From Neisseria shayeganii 871 (lineage in GTDB: Bacteria; Pseudomonadota; Gammaproteobacteria; Burkholderiales; Neisseriaceae): a DNA stretch of 64,000 nucleotides. The notes under the pieces were generated by a model. It saw only the letters and a list, made by a program, of their open reading frames with translations, did not search any database and had not been told where the DNA came from. The stretch spans positions 1,621,214-1,685,213 of the forward strand of contig NZ_JH164926.1 of assembly GCF_000226875.1 (NCBI RefSeq), in the 5' to 3' direction. How positions within the stretch are numbered: the stretch's first letter is position 1; every line of letters starts with the position of its first letter. The translations under genes were made by a program, and so were the position numbers. Below, piece by piece: positions 10,159 to 18,605 of this stretch.

Positions 10159-11679
10159 TTAGAAGAAACCCAGCTTGCTGGGCGAATAGCTCACCAGCAT
10201 ACACTTGGTTTGCTGGTAATGCGCCAGCATCATTTTGTGGTTTTCGCGGCCGATGCCCGATTTTTTGTAGCCGCCAAACGCCGCGTGCGCCGGGTAGAGG
10301 TGGTAGCAGTTGGTCCACACCCGGCCGGCCTGGATGCCGCGGCCCATGCGGTAGCAGGTGTTCATGTCGCGGCTCCATACGGCGGCGCCGAGACCGAAGA
10401 TGGTGTCGTTGGCAATCGCCAGCGCCTCTTCGGCGTCTTTGAAGGTGGTCACCGCCACCACCGGGCCGAAAATTTCCTCCTGGAAGATGCGCATATCGTT
10501 GCGGCCTTTGAACACGGTGGGTTCGATGTAGAAACCGCCCGACAAATCGCCGCCTTCCTGCCGCGCCGCGCCGCCGGTGAGCACTTCGGCGCCTTCTTCG
10601 CGGCCCAGTTTCAGGTAGTCCGAAATCTTGTCGAACTGCTCCTGGCTGGCTTGGGCGCCGACCATGGTGTCGGTGTCCAACGGGTCGCCCACCTTGATGG
10701 CTTTCACCCGCGCAATGGCGCGCTCGATAAAGCGATCGTAGATCGATTCCTGAATCAGCACCCGCGACGGGCAGGTACACACTTCGCCTTGGTTGAGGGC
10801 AAACATGGCAAAGCCTTCCAGGCATTTGTCGAAAAAGTCGTCGTCGGCATCCATCACGTCTTCAAAGAAAATGCTCGGGCTTTTGCCGCCCAATTCCAGC
10901 GTAACCGGAATGATGTTTTCGGTGGCATAGCCCATGATCAGCTTGCCGGTGCCGGTTTCGCCGGTAAACGCCACCTTGGCGATGCGCGGGTTTTGCGCCA
11001 AGGGCTTGCCGCATTCCACGCCGAAACCGTTGACCACATTCACCACCCCCGGCGGCAGCAAGTCGCCGATGAGCTCCATCAGATACATAATCGTTACCGG
11101 CGTCTGCTCGGCGGGCTTGAGCACAATGCAGTTGCCTGCGGCCAAGGCCGGGGCCAGCTTCCAAGTGGCCATCAGCAGCGGGAAGTTCCACGGAATAATC
11201 TGCCCCACCACGCCTAGAGGCTCGTTGAAATGGTAGGCCACGGTGTTGTCGTCGATTTCGGAAATACCGCCTTCCTGCGCGCGGATGACGCCGGCGAAAT
11301 AGCGGAAATGGTCCACCGCCAGCGGAATGTCGGCAGCCAGGGTTTCGCGCACCGGCTTGCCGTTTTCCCAAGTTTCGGCCACGGCGATTTTTTCCAGATT
11401 CTGCTCGATGCGGTCAGCGATTTTCAGCAAAATATGGCTGCGCTCGGCCACGCTGGTTTTGCCCCAGGCCGCCTTGGCCGCGTGGGCGGCGTCCAGCGCT
11501 TTTTCGACATCGGCCGCTTGCGAGCGCGCCACCTTGGCAAACGGCTTGCCGTTCACCGGGCTGATGTCGTCGAAATATTCGCCGCCCACCGGCGGCACCC
11601 ACTGGCCGCCGATGTAGTTATCGTATTTCTCCTTGAACTGAACAATGCTGCCTGCGGTATTGGGTGCTGCGTATTTCAT
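10159..11679 (-). CDS. NAD-dependent aldehyde dehydrogenase (acetaldehyde dehydrogenase type)
   Basis: Oxidises an aldehyde, probably acetaldehyde, to the acid with NAD+ in the cytosol. The 506-aa chain opens MKYAAPNTAGSIVQFKEKY, like the ExaC/AcoD subgroup. It carries PWNFPLLMATWKLAPALAAGN for cofactor binding, the catalytic Glu in LELGGKSP near residue 262 and the catalytic Cys in GEVCTCPSR near 302. The start is preceded by GGAG at good spacing. It is a single gene, divergent from ubiB. The exact substrate is inferred from the subgroup only. Confidence 0.9.
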   Translation of the reverse strand: MKYAAPNTAGSIVQFKEKYDNYIGGQWVPPVGGEYFDDISPVNGKPFAKVARSQAADVEKALDAAHAAKAAWGKTSVAERSHILLKIADRIEQNLEKIAVAETWENGKPVRETLAADIPLAVDHFRYFAGVIRAQEGGISEIDDNTVAYHFNEPLGVVGQIIPWNFPLLMATWKLAPALAAGNCIVLKPAEQTPVTIMYLMELIGDLLPPGVVNVVNGFGVECGKPLAQNPRIAKVAFTGETGTGKLIMGYATENIIPVTLELGGKSPSIFFEDVMDADDDFFDKCLEGFAMFALNQGEVCTCPSRVLIQESIYDRFIERAIARVKAIKVGDPLDTDTMVGAQASQEQFDKISDYLKLGREEGAEVLTGGAARQEGGDLSGGFYIEPTVFKGRNDMRIFQEEIFGPVVAVTTFKDAEEALAIANDTIFGLGAAVWSRDMNTCYRMGRGIQAGRVWTNCYHLYPAHAAFGGYKKSGIGRENHKMMLAHYQQTKCMLVSYSPSKLGFF

Positions 11680-11814
11680 CGCTGTTCTCCTCTGGTTGTG
11701 CGGCCCGAGGCCGGAAACGGTACCGGCCTGGAAACCCGTTCCCAAACCGGCGATGAAACGCAACATAAGGGATTTTGCCGGCCAAGGCCATCTGCACCGC
11801 AACATAAAGCAGAC

Positions 11815-11846
11815 AGGCTACCTGAAACGCGCTGTTCAGGTAGCCT
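11815..11846. other. Inverted DUS pair between divergent genes
   Basis: AGGCTACCTGAA and TTCAGGTAGCCT lie about 45 bp before the ubiB start and 135 bp upstream of the divergent aldehyde dehydrogenase gene. Lying upstream of both genes, it probably serves DNA uptake rather than termination. The rest of the 210-bp gap shows no clear promoter to me. Confidence 0.6.
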
Positions 11847-11889
11847 TTGCCTTATAATCACGCCTTTTCGACATTCGGGATGCTTCCAG

Positions 11890-13389
11890 ATGAAATGGCT
11901 TTCGCGCTTTACCGTTATCGGCAAAACCGTTTACCGCTACGGCCTTACCGACCTCTTGGCCGGCCAGCCCAAAGCGGCCTGGCTGCGCCGCCTGCCCTGC
12001 GCCGCAGAAGCAAGGGAAACGCCGCTGCCGGTGCGCCTGCGGCTGGCGTTGGAAAGCCTGGGGCCGATTTTCGTCAAACTCGGCCAGGTGCTCTCCACCC
12101 GCCCCGACCTGCTGCCGCCCGAATACGCCTTGGAATTGGCCAAGCTGCAAGACAAAGTGCCGCCGTTTGATGCCGACCTCTCGCGCCGCCAGATCGAGCA
12201 GTCTTTGGGCAAACCGGTGCACGAATTGTTTGCCGCATTCGAAACCGAACCGGTGGCCAGCGCCTCAATCGCCCAAGTCCACCGCGCGCGCCTGCACAGC
12301 GGCGAAGCGGTGGCGGTGAAGGTGCTGCGTCCGAATCTGACACCGGTGATCGAACAGGATTTGGCTTTGATGCGGGTGGGCGCCTGGCTGCTGGAGCGCC
12401 TGCTGCCCGACGGCAAACGCCTCAAGCCGCGCGCAGTGGTGGCCGAATTCGACAAATACCTGCACGACGAATTGGATCTGCTGCGCGAAGCGGCCAACGC
12501 CAGCCAGCTCGGCCGCAATTTCCAAAACAGCGACATGCTGATTGTGCCCAAAGTGTTTTACGACTACTGCAGCCGCGACGTGCTGACCATGGAATGGATG
12601 GACGGCACGCCGATTGCCGACATCGACACCCTGCGCGCCAAAGGCATCGACCTGCCCACGCTGGCGGTGTACGGCGTGGAAATTTTCTTCACCCAAGTAT
12701 TCCGGCAAGGTTTTTTCCACGCCGATATGCACCCCGGCAATATTCTGGTGGCCGACGACGGCCGCTACATCGCCCTGGATTTCGGCATCGTCGGCAGCCT
12801 CACCGACTACGACAAACGCTATCTGGCCATCAATTTCCTCGCCTTTTTCAACCGCGACTACCACCGCGTGGCCACCGCCCACATCGAAAGCGGCTGGGTA
12901 CCGCCCGATACGAGGGCGGAAGAATTGGAATCCGCCGTGCGCGCGGTGTGCGAGCCGTTTTTCAACAAGCCGCTGGCCGAAATCTCTTTCGGCCTGGTGC
13001 TGATGCGCCTGTTTGAAACCAGCCGCCGCTTCAATGTGGAAATCCAACCGCAGCTGGTGCTGCTGCAAAAAACCCTGCTCAATATCGAAGGGCTGGGCCG
13101 CCAGCTCGACCCCAATCTCGACTTGTGGGCCACCGCCAAACCGTTTCTGATGAAGTGGATGGACGAACAGGTCGGCCCCAAAGCCCTGTGGCGCAACCTG
13201 AAACAGGAAGCGCCCGATTGGGCAGAAATCCTGCCCTCGCTGCCGCGCAAACTCAATATGCTGGTGGACGAAACCCGCCAACAGGAAATGCGCGACGCCT
13301 ACATCCATTTGGTGAAAACCCAGCAGCGGCAAAACCTGTGGCTGGGCGTGATTGCCTTGGCGCTGGTGCTGATTGTGCTGTTCAAATAA
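11890..13389 (+). CDS. ubiB: Ubiquinone biosynthesis protein kinase-like UbiB
   Basis: Atypical ADCK-family kinase-like ATPase required for ubiquinone synthesis at the inner membrane. The family KxGQ motif is visible as FVKLGQVLSTRPDLLPPEY near residue 65. AVKVLRP and HADMHPGNILV follow, then DFGIVG for metal binding. A hydrophobic C-terminal segment (LWLGVIALALVLIVLF) anchors it. The start MKWLSRFTVIG was preferred over a long upstream in-frame extension that is antisense to the dehydrogenase gene. The 499-aa length is typical. The prophage begins 147 bp downstream. Confidence 0.93.
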   Translation: MKWLSRFTVIGKTVYRYGLTDLLAGQPKAAWLRRLPCAAEARETPLPVRLRLALESLGPIFVKLGQVLSTRPDLLPPEYALELAKLQDKVPPFDADLSRRQIEQSLGKPVHELFAAFETEPVASASIAQVHRARLHSGEAVAVKVLRPNLTPVIEQDLALMRVGAWLLERLLPDGKRLKPRAVVAEFDKYLHDELDLLREAANASQLGRNFQNSDMLIVPKVFYDYCSRDVLTMEWMDGTPIADIDTLRAKGIDLPTLAVYGVEIFFTQVFRQGFFHADMHPGNILVADDGRYIALDFGIVGSLTDYDKRYLAINFLAFFNRDYHRVATAHIESGWVPPDTRAEELESAVRAVCEPFFNKPLAEISFGLVLMRLFETSRRFNVEIQPQLVLLQKTLLNIEGLGRQLDPNLDLWATAKPFLMKWMDEQVGPKALWRNLKQEAPDWAEILPSLPRKLNMLVDETRQQEMRDAYIHLVKTQQRQNLWLGVIALALVLIVLFK

Positions 13390-13536
13390 GCACGAGCACT
13401 GTTTAGCAGAAATACTAACTTTATCTATAAAAATCATTACATTAAATACATTTCCTAGCCATTCTGCCGAGCAAAAGCTATAATTGAAGCCGAGCGCGAT
13501 AAATCGGCGCGTTTTTTGAGATAAATGCTTTCTGAA

Positions 13537-13570
13537 TTTATTTCACTGTGTGCAACAAAGTTTCAAATCC
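13537..13570 (+). repeat. Left copy of the 34-bp prophage-flanking direct repeat
   Basis: It starts TTTATTTCACTGTGTGCAA and matches bases 52835-52868 at 33 of 34 positions (C at 13556, T at 52854), in the same orientation. It looks like an attachment core, yet no integrase gene was found. Confidence 0.85.
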
Positions 13571-13592
13571 TGCCAAACAAAGGCAGGATTTT
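13565..13592 (+). terminator. Hairpin at the left prophage edge
   Basis: AAATCCTGCC pairs with GGCAGGATTT across a 7-base loop and is followed by a short T run. It overlaps the left direct repeat; the right copy of the repeat lacks the second arm. It could stop ubiB transcription from entering the prophage. Confidence 0.6.
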
Positions 13593-13689
13593 CTGTATCC
13601 GCCCGAACAATGCACTCGGATTGCTCGGCTCGTTTGCCAATGTACGGCATCATGTGTCCATCAATTAAATAAACCGCAGGAGCAAGGAT

Positions 13690-14007
13690 ATGGACTACTA
13701 CCCGACAATGTGCCGCGACAGCAAGTTCCGTAAAGAATTCGCAGATCACTTCGATTTCCGAAACAAGCCTTGGGTGGCTTTTGCCAAAGCAGCTTACCGC
13801 ATCTCCGAGCAGCTGGGCGTGGACATTGAGCAGGCCGTTGCATTTTTGAACAGTGACGCAGGTGGCCTATTTGCCCTCGAGATGGTTGAGTTTGCCGAGC
13901 CGGACACAGTCAAACAGGATATCGAATACTTGGCCGACGGCGCGATAGCCACTTTTCAGGGGATGCCGAAAGCACCTAAGGCTTGGCGGCAGCTGGCAGG
14001 GAAATAA
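13690..14007 (+). CDS. Hypothetical phage protein at the left end
   Basis: A 105-aa acidic soluble protein that I do not recognise. It begins MDYYPTMCRDSKFRKEF and has no signal peptide or membrane segment. The start has a good Shine-Dalgarno (GGAG, about 8 bp upstream). It is the outermost gene on the left, oriented against the adjacent late operon and followed by a perfect palindromic terminator. The position is typical of accessory cargo at a transposable-phage end, so a lysogen-expressed role is possible but not shown. Confidence 0.65.
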   Translation: MDYYPTMCRDSKFRKEFADHFDFRNKPWVAFAKAAYRISEQLGVDIEQAVAFLNSDAGGLFALEMVEFAEPDTVKQDIEYLADGAIATFQGMPKAPKAWRQLAGK

Positions 14008-14008
14008 C

Positions 14009-14032
14009 AAAAGGGACGCCGGCGTCCCTTTT
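14009..14032. terminator. Perfect 24-bp palindrome, bidirectional terminator
   Basis: AAAAGGGACGCC is followed directly by its reverse complement, ending in four T. It lies between two convergent genes (13690 gene and dam). The same palindrome with one central change occurs inside the portal gene at 50590-50613. Confidence 0.75.
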
Positions 14033-14053
14033 GCCTTTCAGGTAGCCGACCGC

Positions 14054-14821
14054 CTACCAGTTGCAGATGACCAGCTCGCCGCTGGTCTTTTGCGTTTTGT
14101 CGCGGCCGACGGAGTAGGCAATCTCAAGGCGGCGGATGCCGAAGTCTTTAAATAGCTCGCGGATGTCCGGGTGGTCGTTGATGGAGAGCATCACCTTGCC
14201 CTGTGCCTTGGCCATCATCTCGGCCAGAAGCTGGTATTGCGCCCAGTCGAAGGCGCAGTCGTAGCCGGCAGTCTGCCAGTACGGCGGGTCGCAGTAGAAG
14301 AAGGTGTGCACCCGGTCGTAGCGTTTGAAGCAGCGCTCCCACGGCTCGTTTTCGATAATGACGCCGCCGAGGCGCTGTTTGGATGCGGCCAATTTATCGG
14401 CAATGGTGTTGGCATCCCACAAACGGCCGGTGGTGCTGGTGCCGAAGTGTTGGTCGACGGTTTTGCCGCCGAAGGCGGTGTGCTGGAGGTAAAAAAATCT
14501 GGCCGCCCGCTGGATGTCGGTCATGCTCTCCGGCGGAGTCGACTGCAGGCGAGCGAATACCTCTCGGCTGGTTAGCGTCCACTCGAACTGGCGCACGAAC
14601 TCGTCGAAATGGTGCTGCACCACGCGGTAGAGATTGACCAGTTGGCCGTTGATGTCGTTGAGCACCTCCACTTTGGCCGGACTGGGCCGCAGGAAGAACA
14701 GTGCCGCGCCGCCGGCGAACGGCTCGACGTAGCAGGTATGCTCGGGAAACAGGGGAAGCAGGTGCTTGGCCAGGCGGCGTTTGCCGCCCATCCAAGGAAT
14801 AATCGGTACGGGTTTGGACAT
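14054..14821 (-). CDS. dam: Phage DNA adenine methylase (D12 class)
   Basis: N6-adenine methyltransferase that would modify phage DNA late in infection against host restriction. The D12/Dam architecture is clear: PWMGGKRRLAKHLLPLF (AdoMet site, FxGxK type), YVEPFAGGAALFF, and catalytic DPPYWQTAGYD. The 255-aa start at MSKPVPIIPW has GGAG upstream. Its ATG lies in one arm of a perfect 9-bp inverted repeat, and the Com-like gene precedes it. This replaces mom in the Mu com-mom module. Translation is probably Com-dependent. Confidence 0.9.
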   Translation of the reverse strand: MSKPVPIIPWMGGKRRLAKHLLPLFPEHTCYVEPFAGGAALFFLRPSPAKVEVLNDINGQLVNLYRVVQHHFDEFVRQFEWTLTSREVFARLQSTPPESMTDIQRAARFFYLQHTAFGGKTVDQHFGTSTTGRLWDANTIADKLAASKQRLGGVIIENEPWERCFKRYDRVHTFFYCDPPYWQTAGYDCAFDWAQYQLLAEMMAKAQGKVMLSINDHPDIRELFKDFGIRRLEIAYSVGRDKTQKTSGELVICNW

Positions 14822-14853
14822 GAGTGCGCTCCTATATATAGCAGGCACTCATG
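14819..14853 (-). promoter_or_regulatory. Stem-loop burying the dam start codon
   Basis: On the minus strand CATGAGTGC and GCACTCATG form a perfect 9-bp stem around a 17-base loop. The dam ATG lies in the 3' arm and the GGAG ribosome site is in the loop. In Mu, a comparable structure keeps mom silent until Com binds nearby and opens it. I infer the same switch here. Confidence 0.75.
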
Positions 14854-14878
14854 GTGCTCCATACATATCAAAGACAGG

Positions 14879-15031
14879 TCAGCGGCCGCGGGGGAGCGGG
14901 TGGCTGGCGGCTTTGGGTAAAGTTGTTAAAGAACGGAAGTTGTTGACGGTTTTGCAGCGCGGGCATTTGATTTCAAACTCGCCTTTGCCGATGGCCAACA
15001 GTTTGTTACAGTTTTTGCAACGGTGTTTCAT
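14879..15031 (-). CDS. com: Com-like zinc-finger translational activator
   Basis: A 50-aa protein starting MKHRCKNCNKLLAIG. Cysteines C5, C8, C23 and C26 form two CxxC knuckles, the pattern of Mu Com, which binds mom mRNA and activates its translation. It is upstream of dam on the same strand, separated by 57 bp that contain the stem-loop over the dam start. The tail is basic (ending HPLPRGR), suiting RNA binding. A GGAG lies before the ATG. It is easily missed because of its size. Confidence 0.85.
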   Translation of the reverse strand: MKHRCKNCNKLLAIGKGEFEIKCPRCKTVNNFRSLTTLPKAASHPLPRGR

Positions 15032-15054
15032 TTTGGGGTCTCCTACATTTTGAT

Positions 15055-15200
15055 GATAGAATCCGCCCGCCTCGCGAGGTGGCGGCCTTGGGTCAATGCA
15101 GGCTTGCTCTGCTTGGCTGGCGTAGCCGGTGCTCGTAACACCGGTTACGTCGCCGTCTTTACTACTACTTCGTTACGCCCCGCCCATCGGCGGGGTTTTT
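15055..15200 (+). other. Structured intergenic segment ending in a terminator (possible small RNA)
   Basis: This gap upstream of com contains three dyads: CCGCC...GGCGG around CCTCGCGAGG (15063-15085), GTAGCCGGTG...CACCGGTTAC (15122-15148), and CCCCGCC...GGCGGGG followed by TTTTT (15178-15200). The last is a plus-strand intrinsic terminator, opposite to the surrounding genes. I found no protein-coding gene or clear promoter for it. Confidence 0.35.
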
Positions 15201-15655
15201 CATGCTTGGCGGCCGCGTTGGACGATGGCCGCCAAATCGTTGGGGCTAAAGCGCCAGCTTTCAGGCAGGCCGAGCACATGGCCGGCCCACTCGGAGCAAA
15301 ACCAACGCTCGGGGCGGTGGCGGGTGCGCAGCACGAAGCCCAGCGCGCCGGGCCAGTCGTAGGCTTGGCCGTGGGTGGCGGCGTAGTGGGTTTGCAAATC
15401 AAGGGCGAGGCTCTCGCGGATAGGGATGAGGTCCCACTTGTCGGCCGGCAGGGGCATGGTCTTATGCCGCACGCCGCCGTCGCGCACGCTGGCGGAGTAG
15501 CAGCCGTATTGGCCGCCGCCCAGATGAGTGACCAGCTCGCAGTGGCTGTAGGGACCGCGCGTCATCACGCGGGTGAGCCAGTCGGAGGTGCGGGCCAGCA
15601 GGTCGTAGGGGCGACGGATGATCTTGCGCCCCTTGTAGAGGGCAAGGTAGATCAT
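15200..15655 (-). CDS. NlpC/P60-like (permuted papain fold) phage protein
   Basis: A 151-aa protein with PYSHCELV near residue 36 (histidine) and WFCSEWAGHVLGLP near 117 (cysteine). This His-before-Cys order matches permuted NlpC/P60 (YiiX/YebB-like) cysteine hydrolases. Similar small proteins are found next to tail-fibre genes of Neisseriaceae prophages. It may cleave a lipid- or peptide-linked substrate. It overlaps the tail-fibre assembly gene by 4 bp and is followed by the segment upstream of com. The substrate is unknown. Confidence 0.65.
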   Translation of the reverse strand: MIYLALYKGRKIIRRPYDLLARTSDWLTRVMTRGPYSHCELVTHLGGGQYGCYSASVRDGGVRHKTMPLPADKWDLIPIRESLALDLQTHYAATHGQAYDWPGALGFVLRTRHRPERWFCSEWAGHVLGLPESWRFSPNDLAAIVQRGRQA

Positions 15656-16278
15656 GCGCTGCCTCCGTGCAGTTGCTCGCCGACAGCGGCCACCGCCGCC
15701 AGTATCTCGTTGCTGCGCTCGGTAACGGCCTCTGTGCTGTCGAGCGATTGCAGCTCAAACTTGCGCATCCGCAGCGTGGCCAATTGGTCGAGCGCGGCGT
15801 GCAGCTTGTCGGCCTGCTGCAAGATGATGTCGGTAGCCTGCTGCGGGGTGAGGCCGGCCGGGGTGGCAAAAGCGGCCACTTGGCTCGGCACCTCGCCGGT
15901 GTAGCCGGCCTCGGCATAGGCGCGGGCTTGCGCCTCACGCAGCTCGTATTCGGCCCTAAATCGCAGCAGGGGCTGGGCCACGCCGTACACGGCGGCGTTG
16001 ATGCGCTCGGTTTCGGCGGCGCGGACATCAGCCAGCAGTGCGGCGGCGTCCTCCGGGCTGATCACCCATGCCTGGCCGTCCCAGCTATGGTAAGCGGACG
16101 GGCGCGGCTCGGTGGCGGTGATTCGGCCGTCGGCCACCAAGAGTCGGCAGCCTTGGTTGAGTTTGGTCAACAGCGGCAGGTGCTCGCCGTCGGAAACGGC
16201 CACCGCATCGGGCGGCAGGGCCGTGTGAATGGCGGCATCAAAAAATGCCTGTTGCGCAGCGGAAAAATAAATGCTCAT
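15652..16278 (-). CDS. Tail fibre assembly protein (gpG/Tfa-like)
   Basis: A 208-aa chaperone that helps fold or attach the upstream tail fibre. It starts MSIYFSAAQQAFFDAAIH and contains AYHSWDGQAWVISPEDAAALLADVRAAE, the typical sequence seen in tail fibre assembly proteins, followed by a long helical region (EYELREAQARAYAEAGYTG). Its place directly after the fibre gene supports the call. The start is preceded by AAGGAG. Confidence 0.8.
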   Translation of the reverse strand: MSIYFSAAQQAFFDAAIHTALPPDAVAVSDGEHLPLLTKLNQGCRLLVADGRITATEPRPSAYHSWDGQAWVISPEDAAALLADVRAAETERINAAVYGVAQPLLRFRAEYELREAQARAYAEAGYTGEVPSQVAAFATPAGLTPQQATDIILQQADKLHAALDQLATLRMRKFELQSLDSTEAVTERSNEILAAVAAVGEQLHGGSA

Positions 16279-16287
16279 GATTGCTCC

Positions 16288-18006
16288 TTAATGGCCAATA
16301 GCCAGCCAATAGGCGGATGTATACACTGACTGCATTGAGTTCATTTTGAATTTAAAACCTTGATTTGTTACATTAAGCGCTGCCAGATGATTGGCGGCCG
16401 CGTTGATGGTGTTCATTTCTTTTTCCGTTAGCTGAATGTTGAGTACCCCGGATGGAAACGCGACAGGGAAATGGATTTGCGCCTCGCCCCAATCGAAAAC
16501 CGAAGGGGTTTTGCCCCACTGGATGATCAGCCCGCCCGGCAGCTTCAGGTAGCCCGTCTCGGCCAGTTGACCGGCAAACATCCCGCCGACCGCGGCTTGT
16601 ATGGCCTGAGAAAAATCGGTGATGTCTGACGCCGTATGGATGTGGCCCTTATCGGATTTATTTTGCAGGCCGGCGGCCAGCGCAGAGGCGTCAAGGCTGC
16701 CGGGGTTGGCTACGACACCGTAGGCGCGCACCCAGTAGGACACATCGCCACGGCCTGACCGGGCCTTGATACACAACCTAAACACAATGGTTTTGGGTCG
16801 GGTCTCGTCACCGCCGGTGGCGTAGTTGCTGGTTAATTTGGGCAGCAACCAGCCGTTGTCTGCCGAATGGCTATCATAGACGGCATTAACACCGATCAAG
16901 CTGCTGTCGATATCGGCACCGGACTCAAAAACATGTGGCATCCGATCGGGCATGGCATCACTGCCGACCACGTCCAATCCGACGATCTGATGCACGTGCC
17001 GCTTAATCTCGTCATCCTGCAACTGCCCAACCGTCAACCCGTTGCCGGCGTTGCGAACGTAGCGGTCTTGGGCTTCGGGCAGTTTGCCTGCCACGCCGTA
17101 TCGGCTGCCCAGATAAGCATACAGCTCGGGATAGTCGGATTGACTGATGGTTCGGCCGTCGCATGGCAGCCAGCCGTCGGGTGGGGTGTCGGTGGGGCAC
17201 CACGCCATCATGCCGATGCTGTCGTGGCGCAGATCGGGCAGCCTGTTGCCGCCCAGCGCAGCGTAGAGATCGGGGTAGGTGGCCTGATCAAACGTGCTGC
17301 CGTCGGCTTTCAGGTAGCCCGGCGGGTTGGTGATGGCAGCCGGAAACGCCAGCACTGCGCCTAAGGGGATGCCCTTGCCCTCGGCCTCGACGGCGCGGTC
17401 AAAGGCGGCTTTGACGGCTTTTGGCGTCGCCGCCTTGTCCTCGTCCGCGCTGTCGGTGGCGGAGGATAGCTGCGCGATGCCGGCAGCATCCAGCGTCGCT
17501 GCTTGCAGCTGGTCGGCCTCAAGCTTGGTATCCAACATCTCCTTAATAACCTTACCCTGTTCGGCGGTGAGGGCGGCATCAGTGCCGCCGGCGGTGAGGT
17601 TGTCGATGAGCTTGACCACACCGGCCATGGTGGGCGTGGCTTTGTCGATTTCATGGGTATGGGTGTTGCTGCCGGCCCAGTTGGTGGTGGTGCCGTTGAG
17701 CTTGCCGGGCGTGCCCATTTGGATTTGGATATTGCCGCCCAAGGCACCGCCGCCGGTCAGGCCGGCACCGGCGGTGACCTGGGTGGTTTTGTCCACTTTG
17801 CCGGACAAGCCTTGATTGACGGTGCTGAGGTTGGTGCCGATCAGCCGTTCGAGACGGGCGGCTTCGGTTTTCAGCCACTGCGTCCGGTTGGCCAGTTGCC
17901 GTAAGGGGCGGTTGCTGACACCGTTTTCGCCGCCCATCACCGGGTCGGAGGTTTCAATCTGATAGACGCCTTCTTCCCAAAGGCTCTGTTCTCGCAGATT
18001 TGCCAT
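16288..18006 (-). CDS. Tail fibre protein with tail-collar domains
   Basis: A 572-aa receptor-binding fibre. The N-terminal 100 residues (MGGENGVSNRPLRQLANR) resemble the baseplate-attachment part of P2/Mu-type fibres. Two tail-collar modules follow: LGAVLAFPAAITNPPGYLKA near 217 and WCPTDTPPDGWLPCDGRT near 270. The C-terminus forms the likely tip. DUS-like bases occur twice within the gene, so transformation may help shuffle fibre segments. The next gene encodes its assembly factor. Confidence 0.85.
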   Translation of the reverse strand: MANLREQSLWEEGVYQIETSDPVMGGENGVSNRPLRQLANRTQWLKTEAARLERLIGTNLSTVNQGLSGKVDKTTQVTAGAGLTGGGALGGNIQIQMGTPGKLNGTTTNWAGSNTHTHEIDKATPTMAGVVKLIDNLTAGGTDAALTAEQGKVIKEMLDTKLEADQLQAATLDAAGIAQLSSATDSADEDKAATPKAVKAAFDRAVEAEGKGIPLGAVLAFPAAITNPPGYLKADGSTFDQATYPDLYAALGGNRLPDLRHDSIGMMAWCPTDTPPDGWLPCDGRTISQSDYPELYAYLGSRYGVAGKLPEAQDRYVRNAGNGLTVGQLQDDEIKRHVHQIVGLDVVGSDAMPDRMPHVFESGADIDSSLIGVNAVYDSHSADNGWLLPKLTSNYATGGDETRPKTIVFRLCIKARSGRGDVSYWVRAYGVVANPGSLDASALAAGLQNKSDKGHIHTASDITDFSQAIQAAVGGMFAGQLAETGYLKLPGGLIIQWGKTPSVFDWGEAQIHFPVAFPSGVLNIQLTEKEMNTINAAANHLAALNVTNQGFKFKMNSMQSVYTSAYWLAIGH

Positions 18007-18026
18007 GTTTGTCCTTTCTTTTCGGT

Positions 18027-18605
18027 TTAGGCCGTGCCGTGGTTAAAGCGGCCGTCGTAGCTGGCTTGGCCGTTGTAGCGGAGGCTGGCCGCGGTGTAGT
18101 CGAGCGCGGCCAAGACGCAACGCGCTGGGGCAAAAGCGGCCAGCGTATGGCGCAGCAAAGCCGCTTGGTCATTGGTCAGCGGCGCGGACATGATGATGCG
18201 GTAGTGCGCCCAGCGGTCGGGGTGGCCGTAGGCATACAGCCCGTTATGCACAATGCTGCCGTTATATTTTTTCCCGCCCATGCCTTCGAGGATTTGCACC
18301 TCGCCAAATCCCAGCCGCCGCACAATCTCGCGTATCGCCCACGGCGTGCCTTTGTGGCGGTGCAGCTCGTATGCCCCCTTAATCAGTTTGCGCTTGGCGT
18401 CGTCGCTTTCGGCCAGCCAATAGCCGTCTACGCCCAAGATGCTGCGGCTTTCGGCCAGCAGTTCGAGATGGTCGGCCGACACCAAATCCACTAGCCTCGG
18501 CATCAGTTTGGCCAAGTCCAAACTGCGGTAGCGCACACCCAAATCGGCCAGTGCACGGGCGCGTTGGTCGCGCTCAATAATGTCGGCGTAATTCAAATCA
18601 GCCAT
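18027..18605 (-). CDS. Phage tail protein I (baseplate)
   Basis: A 192-aa baseplate wedge component like P2 gpI. Family features include LMPRLVDLVSADHLELLAESRSILG, the KGAYELHRHKGTPWAIREIVRRLGFG segment and the C-terminal FAPARCVL. It overlaps the baseplate J gene by 8 bp and precedes the fibre gene, which is the P2 order J-I-H-G. Confidence 0.88.
   Translation of the reverse strand: MADLNYADIIERDQRARALADLGVRYRSLDLAKLMPRLVDLVSADHLELLAESRSILGVDGYWLAESDDAKRKLIKGAYELHRHKGTPWAIREIVRRLGFGEVQILEGMGGKKYNGSIVHNGLYAYGHPDRWAHYRIIMSAPLTNDQAALLRHTLAAFAPARCVLAALDYTAASLRYNGQASYDGRFNHGTA

Noticed and set aside
11230..11889. An N-terminal extension of UbiB by 220 codons
   Set aside because: The extra part is antisense to the aldehyde dehydrogenase gene, and UbiB proteins start at the internal Met.
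15023..15904. Long plus-strand open frames over the tail-fibre and tail genes
   Set aside because: They are antisense to well-recognised phage genes, lack ribosome sites and have no family resemblance.
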